DNA of 22,854 nucleotides from a virus, in IMG/VR virus record IMGVR_UViG_3300020395_000117, positions 1 to 22,854 of that record, one strand, 5' to 3'. Positions 6,818 to 20,800 of the stretch are shown here, one piece after another. Numbering within the stretch: position 1 is the stretch's first letter; every line of letters begins with the position of its first letter. A program made the position numbers and the translations under genes. The notes under the pieces were generated by a model. It made no database searches. It was not told the DNA's origin and worked only from the letters and a program-made list of their open reading frames with translations.

Positions 6818-8496
6818 TAGTATGCCTTAATAATGTACACACATGCCATTGCTGGCTGAGAGGTAGTTACTATAATATTTAGTGCATTTTCTTCGCTTTG
6901 TGGTACTACATTACCTAAACTTACATTACTAATAGCAAATGTTGGAGTTGGTTTCAAAGACCCAACAGACATTTGTATATCAAAAGTACCATGATTATGC
7001 GATCCAAATGTAGTATCATTAGGATTTAAAGATCCAATAGTATTCAATGTACTTGGCCAAGTACCATCTTTAAATGTTAAAGTTGCATCTGGTTGTCCAG
7101 TAGCATCACTACGTGTTTGTTTACTTAAGTAAATCGTATACTCATAACTAGCAAGATCAGTTCCTGTTCTACTAATTCTAGTAATATGTGTACCTGGTGT
7201 AATAGTTGCACCTTCAACTAATCTATATGGACGTATTTTATCTTCAATATAATATGTGTCACTACCTTCAGTCTTAGTTGTTCTAATATCTGTACCCTGT
7301 GGTAATATAATAAATGATTCTTGGGGAGTAACAGTTACATTATTAACAACAAAATGAGTAAGAGGATCCTCTGGATTATCAGGAATTTGATTTAAAGTTG
7401 CTCCTGTATCATTACCAAAATAGTTTCTTCTATTATTTTGACTCTGTGGTCTAGGATGCATTCCACTCCATGCAGGATGATAATGTAATGTTTTATCAGT
7501 GGTTGTTGGATCATTATCAAATGGTGAATACGTAAATGTATTTGTAGCTACACCAGTCATAGGCTTAACCACATCTTGTGTAGAAGCTCCCATACTATTT
7601 CTAGTTGCTGTTCCATCATGCCAAGATGGTGCTGGAACTGCTGACCAATAATCTTTTCCAGGATCATTTAAGAACTCATGGAACCCACTCATAGTTGGTA
7701 TTGTATGTTCATGTTGGGTATCACCATAATATGAAATAAATGTAGCACCATCCCTCCATGAAGGATATGCTCCATCTCCAGTAGCAATACTACACGTATT
7801 ATTTCTTGATTTAACTATATTAGAACATCTTCCACTTGAATGAGGATCAACACCACCCATAGAAACAGCAGCAGTATCAAATACTTGAGGACCAGTGAAA
7901 TTTGCCCTTGCATTTTGAAATGTACTTCTATGACTATGTGCTGGTATATGGTTTATACCTAATTTCCTACTAATTGTACTAACAGAAGTAAAGAAGTCTG
8001 GATCACTAATTGTTTGACCTGTAAACTTACCAGTTAAAAGAATTTGTGGATTGTTAAAAGTGAAATCAATATCTGCATATGCATTATGTGATATCTTAAC
8101 AGCATCAGGTCCAAAATCATTTGCTATATCATCACCAGTACCATCACCTACAGAATCACCAACAACTGATAGTGCATCAGCCTGACCGAATTGATACCTT
8201 GCATCACTAAGATAGTTCTTTTCTAAATCAACTAGTCCTTTATTAGCAACATCAGGTAATTGAAATTGTCCTGTGAAATTAGGAAATTCTCCATCCAAAT
8301 CACCACCATATGTCTTACCAATTTCAGATGCTAGTAAAGGATAATCTATTCCATCTTTCAGTCCACCATCAGCAACTATCCACCCTTTTGGTAAGTTTGC
8401 AACAGTGAACCCTTCGTTACCATCACCACCCCACGGCATTATTGTGCCGATACGAGCAGACTTCATGGTTTTAATTGAACTGTAGTATTGTGCCAT
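6817..8496 (-). CDS. Phage tail collar domain protein (short-tail-fibre-like), 559 aa
   Basis: Residues about 14-90 match the phage tail collar domain: IGTIMPWGG, then LPKGWIVADGG, YPLLASEIGKTYGG and FQLPDV. This domain is known from T4 gp12 and many fibre tips. Four HxH pairs follow, at H187/H189, H262/H264, H338/H340 and H500/H502. In T4 gp12 and gp37 such pairs bind metal in the trimer tip. Residues 429-467 resemble a small beta unit (TPGTHITRI...YTIYLS). The C-terminus is VYIIKAY, close to the ends of the next two genes. The start lies six nt after the giant gene's stop, and only a weak AAAGAAAT precedes the ATG, so translation may depend on coupling. Probable role: trimeric receptor-binding or baseplate-attached fibre. 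The collar assignment is confident; receptor and particle position are unknown. Confidence 0.95.
   Translation of the reverse strand: MAQYYSSIKTMKSARIGTIMPWGGDGNEGFTVANLPKGWIVADGGLKDGIDYPLLASEIGKTYGGDLDGEFPNFTGQFQLPDVANKGLVDLEKNYLSDARYQFGQADALSVVGDSVGDGTGDDIANDFGPDAVKISHNAYADIDFTFNNPQILLTGKFTGQTISDPDFFTSVSTISRKLGINHIPAHSHRSTFQNARANFTGPQVFDTAAVSMGGVDPHSSGRCSNIVKSRNNTCSIATGDGAYPSWRDGATFISYYGDTQHEHTIPTMSGFHEFLNDPGKDYWSAVPAPSWHDGTATRNSMGASTQDVVKPMTGVATNTFTYSPFDNDPTTTDKTLHYHPAWSGMHPRPQSQNNRRNYFGNDTGATLNQIPDNPEDPLTHFVVNNVTVTPQESFIILPQGTDIRTTKTEGSDTYYIEDKIRPYRLVEGATITPGTHITRISRTGTDLASYEYTIYLSKQTRSDATGQPDATLTFKDGTWPSTLNTIGSLNPNDTTFGSHNHGTFDIQMSVGSLKPTPTFAISNVSLGNVVPQSEENALNIIVTTSQPAMACVYIIKAY
6876..6882 (-). 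promoter_or_regulatory. Possible late promoter (CTAAATA) inside the end of the 559-aa gene
   Basis: CTAAATA occurs 59 nt upstream of the ATG at 6817, within codons for an Ala-Leu-Asn-Ile run. The spacing would allow a separate late transcript for the 497-residue collar gene. It sits wholly in coding sequence of an AT-rich genome, so chance occurrence is quite possible. Confidence 0.22.
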
Positions 8497-8502
8497 ATTT
8501 CT

Positions 8503-8895
8503 TTATAGTTCTGTTAACCACCATCCACGTAAGTTAGATGGAACTGTAGACGCATTTGGATCACCAGCAGCATCTGTTGCACCGACATATATTAAACCAA
8601 ATGATGCGTTTCTTGTTTGAACAACAAGTTCACCACTATCCCAAGCAGTTTGCATCTGACCAGCACCAGCTTGAATCTTAGTACCAGTAGTATCACCTTG
8701 AATTGCAACTGGAACATTAGCAACCTTAAGTGCTCTCAATACTAGACTTGTATTGTATGTTAGATTTCCACTAACCTCAACAAATCTAATCATATCACCT
8801 GTTTCTGCTGTCTCTGGAAGATACATGACAATGTTTGAACCAGAAGAAGTGTTGATCAAGTAATTATTATTTGGTTGTAATGGATTTGCTTGTGT
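8503..8895 (-). other. C-terminal tip-like domain of the giant protein
   Basis: Residues about 4651-4780 begin NNNYLINTSSGSNIVMYLP and pass through TGDMIRFVEVSGN, then LVVQT, FGLIYVG and RGWWLTEL. The pattern (start in Y.[IV].[TN], LP....GD.[IV].[FV].D/E.[SA], ending in GW) recurs at the ends of phage tail and head fibre proteins. Placement as a distal tip is inferred. Confidence 0.5.
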
Positions 8896-11800
8896 CTGAC
8901 CTATTCCAGTAAGTGACTGCTCAACATATGTATATCTACGACCACCGTTTCTAGTGAAGTAACGATTGATTCCAAACGCATCAATTGAACAATCTTGATA
9001 CATGATCCAATCTTTAGGACCAGTTAAACTACCTTGAGCAGCACCTAAATTATCAATATGGAAGATTGGATCTTGTGAGTTTCCAGTTGTATTAACCTTA
9101 CCTTTAATGTAAAGTTTCTCACCCATGTCAACAGAACCAGTACCACCATATACTTGGAATAAAGTTTGGTTAGCACATGTACCATTAGTCTGACAACTCT
9201 CAAAGATAACCTTAAGGTCACCACCAATCATTGCCCCACCATTGACATACATTCCCATCACACCAGTCTTCTCGTCTCTAACTGATCCATCACCATAGTG
9301 ATCATCATCGTTAGCTACGTTGAATACTAGAGTCTTACCATCAGAACCATACATTCTGAGGTTACCACCAATCATTTCCATATGATCGTGGACTGTTAAC
9401 TTACCACCACCAAAGTATCTTGTATGTGTTCCACTTGCAAGGAAATTGCCATTAGCATCAAGTCTAGTAGACTTGGACATCCTTACACCATATACATTAT
9501 CAGCATTACCATCAATACTATCAGGATAGAACCACTCAAATGCTCCACCAGTTTCAAACTTAACGAACTGTAAGTAGTCTAATTTATCAGATATTATATT
9601 AGAATCAAGAAGTCTAACTCTGATCTTATTAGCATTAAGGTTAGGTGACTCAACAGCAGTTCTGTTTCCAGCAGCACCAATTGGATCAACAAGTGTTGTT
9701 GTAAACTCATCCTTACTAATCTTAACAACTTGTGATCCAGAATCAAATGCTTGTACAGCAGTTCCTTCTGCTCCTCTACCACCTGTAGGATATGTTCCAG
9801 CTGGATATCCAGAATTGTAAATCGTGGGTAATGTTACATTACCTTGTGCATCAGTTTCAGGATCATCAGTTATAATGAATAGTTCTATCTTACTATCACC
9901 ATCAATCATGGCAACTAGATCACCCTTCTCAAATGCATCTCCATTAGAAGCAATAGGGATATTCCATGTTCCTGTAGTAACACCACTGGATAATGTTGTG
10001 ATAGGACCTGCAGCCTGTAAAGTAAATGGATCAAATGTATACGCTGTAACTACTGTTGTGCTATCATGAGCAATACCAGTAGATCCATAGTATTGACCAA
10101 CCATGAATACAGTACCAACCTTAGTACCAATAGTTGTGTCACCATTACAGATGTTTATATCAAATGTAGTTGATTCAGAATTTTGTATTGTAAACTTACT
10201 ATCAAGAGCAGTATTAGCACTTGGATAAACCTCATTTGTACTACCACACTTACCTTTCAGAAGTACTGATCCATTGATAGTTGTTTGTGTGGTATTATTA
10301 CCAATAATGACATCTCCTGTTACAGAGTCTACTTCAAATACTGTCTCCTCATTACCTTCACCACAATTATTTTTGACGGATAATTTTTTAGCAACCGCTT
10401 CAATAACAGTATCTAATTTAAATATCTCACCTTCATCATCAACACCATCATTAGCAGGTGTACCATCTTCACGTGAAATAATTATATAATCATCAACATC
10501 AAGACCACCACCAAACTGTGCAAGTTTAATTGTCTTGGTTCCAGCAGATGCATCAATATCTTCTGTTAACCATGTAGAATCATACTGTACAATACACTTG
10601 TATACACTAGTTGTATCTAAATGTGTTGAAGATGTTGTAGTAAATGTTCCAAATGGTTGCCTACTAACAGTAACATAATATGGACTGTCGTTTGATACTA
10701 TTTTTGGAAGAGCAACAATCTTAACAAATTCTGCATGACCTGATCCACTCTCAGGACTATCAATCAATAGAATATCATTCTCACTGAAGTACTGATCTCC
10801 ATCAGGATTAGCAACACTAATATTATGGAAAGGACTATACTTAAGTGGTAAGTAGAATTGTCCAGTAGGTAGGTCAGGTAAACTTGCCTGTGGAATTTGT
10901 TGACTCCATGTTGCGTCACCCCATCCTCCACTACCACCTGTGTCAATCCTGTTATAAGCAGTCTTCATGCCAGCAGGATCTTGTGCAGGTGCAGTAACTC
11001 TTAGTACATCAATAATATCTACATTCTTATTAAATGTAGTAGTAGTAATGATACCATTAGTATGAGCAAGCATTGTTGTTGAACCTGCTTGCTTTCTACT
11101 TGCAGTGAAGGAGAAGTTATTTAATCCACCACATAAAGTAATATCACTATTGACTCTCAATGTGGAATCAATAACAGTATTATTTCTAATCTTGGTAGTA
11201 CCACCCTGACCAGCAATTGTTAACTGTGATGCGTTAGTAGCAAAGTCAACGATTGTTGTTGCACTATTATCTCCTAAGAAAGATACCTTCTCAGCAGTAG
11301 ATCTAATGAATGTTGTATCACCAGCACCTCGTCTAGTAATGTTAGATCCATCAAATCTATTCTTGACCTGACCAAGTAAAACATCACCAGCAATCTTAAA
11401 CTCTTTGTTATTAACTTGTGTATAAGAATCTGTCTCTGTACTTAAGAATGCACCACCAATGGATATCCTAGAGATATGTGCATTGGTTCCATCACCAGCA
11501 GCAGTAGAACCTACATCAATCCAACTCTTCTTAGAGTTACCACCGATCTTAGTCTCTTGTTCATCTGCTGCTTCGTTACCAATTTCAATATTTGCAGCAT
11601 AACCAGCCATCTTAAGACCTTTAGTGCCACCAATATTTGAGGCATATAGATCATGAGCACCATAGAAACCAGAATCCATCAAGAACTCAAAGGTTCCATC
11701 AGTAATAGAAGTTCTAATCTCAGCAGTGTTATTAGGACCAGGTCCACCACCATTTACATCAATGTCTTGTTCAAACTTAACATCATCAGTAAATCTACCA

Positions 11801-14800
11801 TCACCATTAACAGTAAGTGTTCTATCTAATTGTGTTGCTGCTGTCTTATCATCAGATACATTAATACCAACACGATTAGTCTGAGCATTTATACGGAAGA
11901 TAGCAGAATTATCTGGTGTATTAGGAGTATAAGTACCAACTAAGAATGCATTATCTAAACCAGCAAATGTACCAGTTGCATAGAAAGTTTCAAAACCACC
12001 AATGATAGCACTACCATGAACATCAAGGTTTGCTTGTGGTGTTGTTGTGTTATTAACAAAACCAGTCTTCCATGCTTCAGTACCACCTGATCTTGCAGTT
12101 GTGTTGATACCAACCTTATAATTGGATAGAACAGAAGTTTCTGTTCTAATTGCTTCACTACCAAGTACGCCCCACTCCTTCCAAGAAGTGTCAGCATATT
12201 CCATAACAGCAGTAGGTTCAGAGTTCCAAAGAATTGGACTTGCAACAACATTTGCTCCAATTATAATCTTAATATAATCATTACTATCATTAAATGTATT
12301 AGGATCAATGTCAAATACACCATTCAATGTTTGTTCACTACAATCCTTAATTCTAATCTTAGTTGCAGCAGTGATCTTAGGACTAAAGGCATCATTCTGT
12401 TTAGAATTCTTCCAGTTAATCTTGACTAGATTACTACCATCAAATTCAACATTAAATACTTGATCAGGATTAGAAGCAGTTTGATCTCCTAGTGTGAAGT
12501 AAGAGTTAGCATAGATCCAACCGATAGAACCAGATGCACCAATACTATCACCCTTAAGAAGTATATCGCCAGGTACGGGTGAAGCACCATTAGTACCATA
12601 ACGTACTATCTGAGTAGAATCAAAGTATTCCTTACTATCAGCACTTTGTGAAGGTGATATATTTGAACCTTCTGCTCCAACAACATGGTTCTGAATCTTA
12701 TAACCTTGTGCAAATCCACCAGAACCACGTGGGTTAAACTGGAATACAGAAGCAGCAATCATGTTCTTATTAAGAACAATATCACCATTAGTTAATGTAT
12801 TACCTTGCTGTGACGATCTATCAAGTGACTCATCATCTCCAACTGGAGTTGCATTTGGATTAACAGATGATAGAATAGTTAGAGAATTTAAACCTAAACC
12901 ACTAGCAACATTAACTGTTACTGGTGAGTTAAATGTATTAACTAACTTACCTTCATCACCACCATTGACTGTAATATTCTGGTTGAATGTTACAGGAGTA
13001 TCAAATGTAGTAACAAGACTATCAATGATATCGTCTGGATCTTCAGAGTCAACTAATGTTGCAGACTCTAAGAATACTTCCTCACCAGTGATAGCATCAA
13101 TCTTACGGTTACCAATGTATAGGTCACCATTTGAGTTAAGACCAGTGTAGAATACTAAACCACCGTCTTGCTTCTTAGACTGTGAGTAGAAGTCTTGAGT
13201 TGTAGTAAGAAGTACTTCTTGTCTAGCAGGTAAACCAGTTGAGTAGTTACCTGGACCAAAACCAAGGTATTCAAACGTATGGTTACCAGCACGTGCTATG
13301 GATGGTCTTCTAAGTTCAACATATAGTCTCTGATCAACAACAACTGTGTTATCACCAGCAATAGGAATCTGACGATCTTCAGATCCTGATGCAGCATTAC
13401 CAGACTGTGCTTCAATGGGTTTAACATTATATGTGTTATTAGCAAGAGAATCAGTTGCTATGATATCAAATATAGTTTCCTTAGTAATAGATCCCTTGAA
13501 ATCATTAACAGTAACTAAACCATGAACATAGTTATCAGCAGCAGAGTATGTTGCTGGTGGATCAACGAAGTTAGAATCTAACTGCTTGAACCATACTGGA
13601 TCATTCTTATAGTTTAATGGATATAACTTACTGATTGGCTGAGAGAACTTGAAATTCCTGAAGTTATTCAGATTACCAGCACCTGTTGGATATGGAGAAA
13701 CATCACCACGTACAGCAGTTAGATAGAAGATACCATCTTGCTGTTCAAAGATACGTCTTTGAATTGTTTCAACATTAAAGATATAGAATGTATCATCAAT
13801 TTCACCAACATCATTTACAGATGCGATGTAATATTCATTACCTGCTTGGTCAGTAATCTCATCACCTGGTGTTAGAGTATAAACATTGGCAGAATTTTGC
13901 TTATAGTAATACTCTGGATAACCTTTCTTAATAAGTGTCTTAAGTGCAAGAGACTTACCACCATCAGGATCTGCAAGTTGATCAGCAAATACTACAGTGC
14001 TTGCCTGAGTCTGTGTAAATCTAGTATCTTCAGTAGAACTATAATCTAATGTTCCAGAGATACCTTTAAGAATCAAATGCCATGTATCTGTGCCAGGTAC
14101 ATTAAGAGCAGCATGAATATAACCACTACCCTTATCAGCACCATCCCACTCAACCTTAGTATCCTGGAAATAACCATTAACAGGATTAGCAGAATTGGTA
14201 GTAAATGTGCCACCTTGAGGTGCAGTAATCTTAACAGTAGTTAGATTCTCATTCTTAAGTCCAGGAACTTGAGTATCAATCTCATGGTCAAATATTGTCA
14301 ATTCAAGTAGTTCATCACCACTTACAGCATCAACAAAATATCTACCAGATTGAATAGTTGCTTGAATCTTAGAATCAGTTCTAATATATGCCTGATATTC
14401 TTTACCAGCACCTGATAAATCTTTCTTAAATGGATCATATCTCTTAGATGGATCAAGAGCATTTTGATTTCCACTAGGAGTAGCAAACGATCCTAGACCA
14501 GTAAATTTCATACCAATGATCTCATTGGCCTGACCACTATCAGCAGTATTATTAAAGATTGCCTTTGTTACACTGTTACCAGATTTTGGCTTAAGTACGA
14601 TTTTTTGTGGAAGAAGTTTTCTAGTTTCATCCTTCCTCATCTTAATTGTGAATCCATTTAGAGGATCACGAACAGACTTGAGGTAACTAGGAATTACATA
14701 ACGTAAACGATAGATACGATCATCAGCACTTCTATCATCTTTCAGACGAGTATACCAAGTATCATTACTCTTAGTATTACCAGATGCATCGTTATACTCA

Positions 14801-17800
14801 ACATCATGAAGTCTTGCAAGAATCTCTTGAGATGTTGATGGTGCTCCACTTGAATTAGGTTCAACTTGTAAGAACCACTTACCTTTATCTGCTACATTTG
14901 AATTAGTAAAGGATGGATCATAACGCATTGGTGATATACGCTTATTAGCGAATACATCAAAACCAATGTCATTATTAGTTACTAAATCAATAGCATTTGT
15001 GTCATTTATTGAATCAGTATGAGTTCTATAGATTTTAAATACTTTAGGTGTAATATACCTAGCATAAAATTCTACATCACCTCTCAACTTACCTAAATCT
15101 ACACCAGATTGATATGCAACTGCACCATCAGCAGCATCAGTTCCACCAACTGTAGGTAGACTCTTACCAGCTTGTGCTCTAAAGAATACTGGATGACCTT
15201 CAGGTACATTTGCTTTTGGTAAATCAAAGATGTTAGATACATCTGTTTGAATACCATTACTTACTAATGTACACTCATACTGATGTAAATCATAACTATC
15301 ATCAATAGTAAATTGATATAGATCAATTTCAATATCTGGATGAATACCACTAACTTCTTGAGAGTGTAAGTAAATACCAGCAGCAGCATTTTCTTTACTA
15401 CTTGCAAGCATTAATACATCTTGCTCAATACCATTGAATGATGTTGTAGCAGAGAAATCTTGTGGATTTGTTTCTCTACCTGGAGCAATTACATAGTACT
15501 CTTGGTTAGTATTAAATCCATTAGGTAATCTTACATTACGCTTATCAACTGTAACACCAGCCTTAGGTCTTGGAACCAATCTTACTGGAGTACCAGTCTC
15601 AAATCTATGAGGATCAGATTGATTAGCAGGTGCCTTAGATGGATCTGTTAATGTCCAAATAGTTGCCCTTCTTGAAAGTGCAGAAGATGAAGTAGGTTCA
15701 TTTCTAGTGACACTTCCTAATCCAGACTGTATAATAGTACCAATGTTGGTGAAGTACTGACGTACAGCAGTTGCTTCATTAGCACACTGTGGATAATTTG
15801 TATCCTTTCTAGCATCATTAGAAGGATCACTATTAAAGGAAGAAGATATATCTGGTTTCTTAGTTGTGTAGATACCATTATCTGCTATACCACCAGTTAT
15901 TGGCCAAGCAAACCATAGATATGAATCAGTAGTTGTTGAATTAGCATTAACAGAATTACCTAATACCAAACCAAGAGGAATATCATTCTTCTCAACAGTA
16001 TCCAAATATCCAACAGTCTTAATAGTATTGGTAAGAATACTAAACAATGTAGTTACTGTTGAAGCAACCTCTTGACAAGGACCATTTGAGATATTTCTTG
16101 ATATAGAATCAAGAGCACTACCATTGGCAACAGTAGTTGTGACTATATCAAATAATGTATTAATGGTAGATTTAATATTATCACACTTACCACCAGCTAC
16201 TGTCTTGATTATTCCACCAATAGTAAGATTTGCTGTAGAACTAACAAATGTATGAGGATTAACATTAGTAGAAGGTACTGAATCTAAAACCTGAACGCTA
16301 ATTGTAGTTCCAGTTACAGCAGTAATAGTAGGAGCTGTTATTGCTGCTGGATCAGTTGCTCTAGGATAATACTTAGTTCCAGAACCAAGAGTACAAGTGA
16401 ATCCTAATGATCCTACAGGAATGTCAACCGATTCTCCTACTTGATAAGTATGAGTACCAACTTCCAATTCCATAATACCTGTTGTTGGATCATAGCTAGC
16501 ACCACTAACAGATGCTTTAGATCCAACCAAACTTTCAGGTGTATTAATTGCATTCTTAACAATATCATATAATGTATTAATTGAAGATACAACATTCACA
16601 CACTTACTTGAAGACTCAGTACGATCAATACTATACAATGAAGATGGAGAAGCAATAGCATTAGTTAAGATACCAACAAGTGTAGTAACAGTTGCCTTTG
16701 CATCATCACAATCACCATTAGCAACACCATTTGTAATTGATGTGTCAGTTGCTTGAGTTAATGATGTATAACCACCAACTGTAACTGCTTCATTAACGAT
16801 TACCTGTCTGATAATATCACGTACAGCATTGAAACCAAAGATTGTTTCATTCTCATGTCCATCTGCATGTCCACCAGAATTGTATAGTAATGCAGTATCC
16901 CATACACGATCATTACCACCATATGCTAAGTTATGTGCTACAACATCTACTACATCTTTAAGATCATCAAGACAATCATCAGTAGTATATCCTTGTGCAG
17001 GGACATAGTTAGAATACTGTGATAGCATCCTTCCCAGAGCAATTTCTGCCACGAAATTTTTATTGGAAGTTATCAAATTAGCAGCATCAATTACCTTATT
17101 GTTAACTGGAACTGAAGGATCAGTAGTACCAGTATAGAATGTCTGAGTCTTACCATGTGTTCCACCAATAAGAACCTTATCATTCTTTACTACTTGAACC
17201 ATCAACTCTTTGGCATCTTCAAATGCTTTTAGAGTTTGTGCTTCTTCACCAACAACATGAGCACCAGTAACGTACAAGTTTGACATATCCCAAACTCTGT
17301 CATTACCACCAAATCCTACGTTATGTGCAATTTCAACAACGAAGTCCTTGATGTCATCCTTACAATCTTGTGGGTTACCAGTTGGAGGTGTGAAGTCTGG
17401 GAACTCAAGAATCATTCTATGATATGCTTCAGCAGCAATCAAATCTGCATTTGCAATCAATAGATTATATGCATCACCATTCTTATTATCAGTAGATGTT
17501 GGAGTATCTTCAGTAATTGTGGTATCATATGTCTGAGCAATATGATGTGATCCAACTTGTAATACCTTCTGGTTCTTAATAACCTGACCAGCCATCTCCT
17601 TGGCATGACGGAAGACTTCATTAGTCTCTTTCTCCTCACCACCAACAAGTATCTGTGTGGTTCCTGGTACAAATTGATGGACACCAGCAGTAACATCATT
17701 AGCAGGACCAACATTAACTGTAATTGTTGTACCAGCTACAGATTTAATAGAAGGATCATAAGTTGCAATTGGATCAGTTACACGAGGATATGAATGCTCG

Positions 17801-20800
17801 GTATCATAGTTATCCTTCTCACACTTAAATGTTAATGCACCTAAAGGAATATGAACTCTCTCACCAACTTTATGTGTATGAGCACCTATATCTAATGTTA
17901 AATTACCATCAGCAGGAGTATATGTAGCAGCATTAACTGTTTTCTTAAATCCAGCAACGTGAGCACCAGTCTTGTATGAGTATGCAGCATCCCATGTCTT
18001 ATCGTTACCACCGTATGCTACGTTATCTGCAATTGCTTCAAGTAGATCTACAACATCATCAACACAATCTTGATCATGATAGTTTCTATTACCAGCAACA
18101 GAGAATACTTTATGTACTGAGTTAGGTTCAGTTGTAGTCCAGTAATGACTGTAATTACCACCACTAACTACAGCACCAGTAGCAATTCCATTACCAGGTG
18201 CAGCCCATGTATGAGCATAACGATCTGCTGAAGCAGCAACACCAACATTAACTGTGATAGTACCAGACTGTCTTGCTATACCACCTGTCAATCCTCTCTT
18301 AAATGTATGAGCAGATTGTGGTTTATGCTCAACACAAAGAGTTGTATTAGGTTGTGAAGCAGCCCATGTATGTGTAGACTGTGGTACATATTCAACAGCA
18401 CCAGTTATAGCACTATCCCATGTATGAATATAATCATCACCACCTGTAACAGAACCAGCAACACCACTACCAGCTACAAATTCATGAGCAGTTACGTTAG
18501 TAGAAGGAACTGTATCAAGAACCTGTATAGTGACAGTAGTTGCTGTGACTGCTTGAATACTTAATGACTTGCCACTGATAGGATCAGAAGCACGTGGATA
18601 TGAATGTGGAGTAGCTTTATTATCTTCTTCACACTTAAACTGCATTGCACCATCAGCAATTCTGATTCTATCGCTAGTAGTTAAAGTATGTGAACCAATA
18701 TCTAATACAAGAAGACCAGTAGTAGGATCATATGTTGTTGCATCTCCAGGAGTATGTGTGCTAATATCACTCTGTCCAACATTAACTGTAATTACACCTG
18801 TTTGCTTTCTAATACCATTAGCAACAAAAGCAGTAGGATCTGCTGTATGTGTAGAAAGGTTAGAAGACTTACCAACATTAACAGTGAAATCATTTGCAGT
18901 CTTAGATCTAATCTGCAACCATCTTCCACTTGGATAATCAAATCCAGTACGAGGATATGTTTTAGCAGCAGCACTAGGATCTAGATCACATGTAAATGCT
19001 AATGAGTTATCTACAATTTGAATATAATCACCACCAGAGGTTACACCACCAGTTACAGCACCTGCAACTGTATGTACATACTGTCCAAGACCAGTAGCAA
19101 CACCAACATTAACATCAAATGTACTTTGCTGTGCGTTACTAACAACTAGGTTCTTACCACTCGCAGGGTCAGTTGCTCTTGGATATGAATATGCTTGAGT
19201 ATCACTATCCTTAGTACATGTAAATGATATTGCACCATCCTTAATTCTAATATACTCACCATTCTGTAAACCGTGGTTAGGAATATTAAGTGTTAGTATG
19301 CCAGTTGCAGGATCGTATGCAGTTAGACTTCCAGCAGCAGTTAATGGTGTAAACTCTTGAGGTCCATCAAATTGATGACCATTAGATGTAATTGTTAGGT
19401 CACCAGTGGTAGGATTATAGATTGCACCTGTAGCAGTCTTTTCAATATAACCTACAGAATCAATATCAATTGACTTACCTGCTTTAGGGTCAACACCAGG
19501 ACGAGGATAACTCTCTACTCCACCACCAGGCTTATCACATGTAAACTTAAGTGAATTATCTTTTAATACAATGTTAGAACCAACAGAAAGACCATGCTGA
19601 CCAATGTTAAGATCTAAATTACCTGTCTTAGGATTGTAACTACCAGTAGAAGGTGTGTAATACTTATTATCACCAGCATTACCTACATTAACTGTAACAG
19701 TAGTATCTGTCTTGTTAACAATAGGAAGTGATCTGGAAGATGCATTATCCTTATTTGTACGAGGATATGTCTTAACAGAATCATTACCATCCATTGTACA
19801 TGTAAATGCCAATGAATTATCCTTAATGAGGATTCCATCTCCAACCTTTAGATCATGACCACCAATAGTAAGAGTTAATTCTCCACTAGAAGCATCATAA
19901 GAACCATTGGTAGGAGTATATGCATGATCTCCACCAGCAGCACCTACATTAACTTTAAATGTATGAACTTCAACATCAGATACAGTCAACCACTCACCAC
20001 TTGCAGGATCACCTGATCTTGGATATGAATGCTCTGTAGCATTGTTATCCATTGCACAAGTAAAGACTAATGAACCATCAGCGATTCTTACTTTGTTACC
20101 TTCAGCAAATCCATGATTAGGTACAGTTAGTTTAATGATACCAGTTGCAGGATCATACTCTGCATCTGTTGCCTTATGGAAAGAAGATCCAACCTTTGTG
20201 ATTTCAATTGACTTATCAGCATAAGGATCAACACCAGCACGAGGATATGTTTCAGTCGCAGTGAAGTTATCTTTAGAACACTTAAAGCTTAATGAATTAT
20301 TTGGAATCTTAATACTTGTTCCTACCTTAAGATTATGAGATCCAATGTCAAGTGTAAGATCACCTGTATTTGGATTGTAATCAGCAGTTGAAACATCATG
20401 ACTAACATTTAATGTCTTACCAACATTGATTGTAACTTCATCAGCAGTTGTTGCACCAATAGGTAACACAGCATATCCAGCAGGGTCACCAATACGAGGA
20501 TATGTGTGCTGACTAGCACGACCATCCATATCACACTCAAATGTGAATGCGTTATAATCAAATCTTAAACTATCTGCTGCTCTCTTTAATCCACCACCAG
20601 TAGAACCTTGGAATGTATGTACATAATCACCACCAGTAATTACAGCACCAACACCAGCTGCTAAATTAGGAACAAATGTATGAGCATACTGATTAGCAAC
20701 ATCAGCATCAAATCCAACATTAATTGTGATTGTAGTTGTAGTTACAGAATCAATATTAATTGCTGTATCATAGAATGGGTCTGATGATCTTGGATAAACA

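Noticed and set aside
1469-8496. Diversity-generating retroelement targeting the collar proteins
   Set aside because: No reverse transcriptase gene and no template/variable repeat pair with adenine-specific differences is visible.
8500-8512. TATAAAGA upstream of the 559-residue gene as a late promoter
   Set aside because: It differs from TATAAATA at two of eight positions and lies in the last codons of the giant gene; too weak to call.
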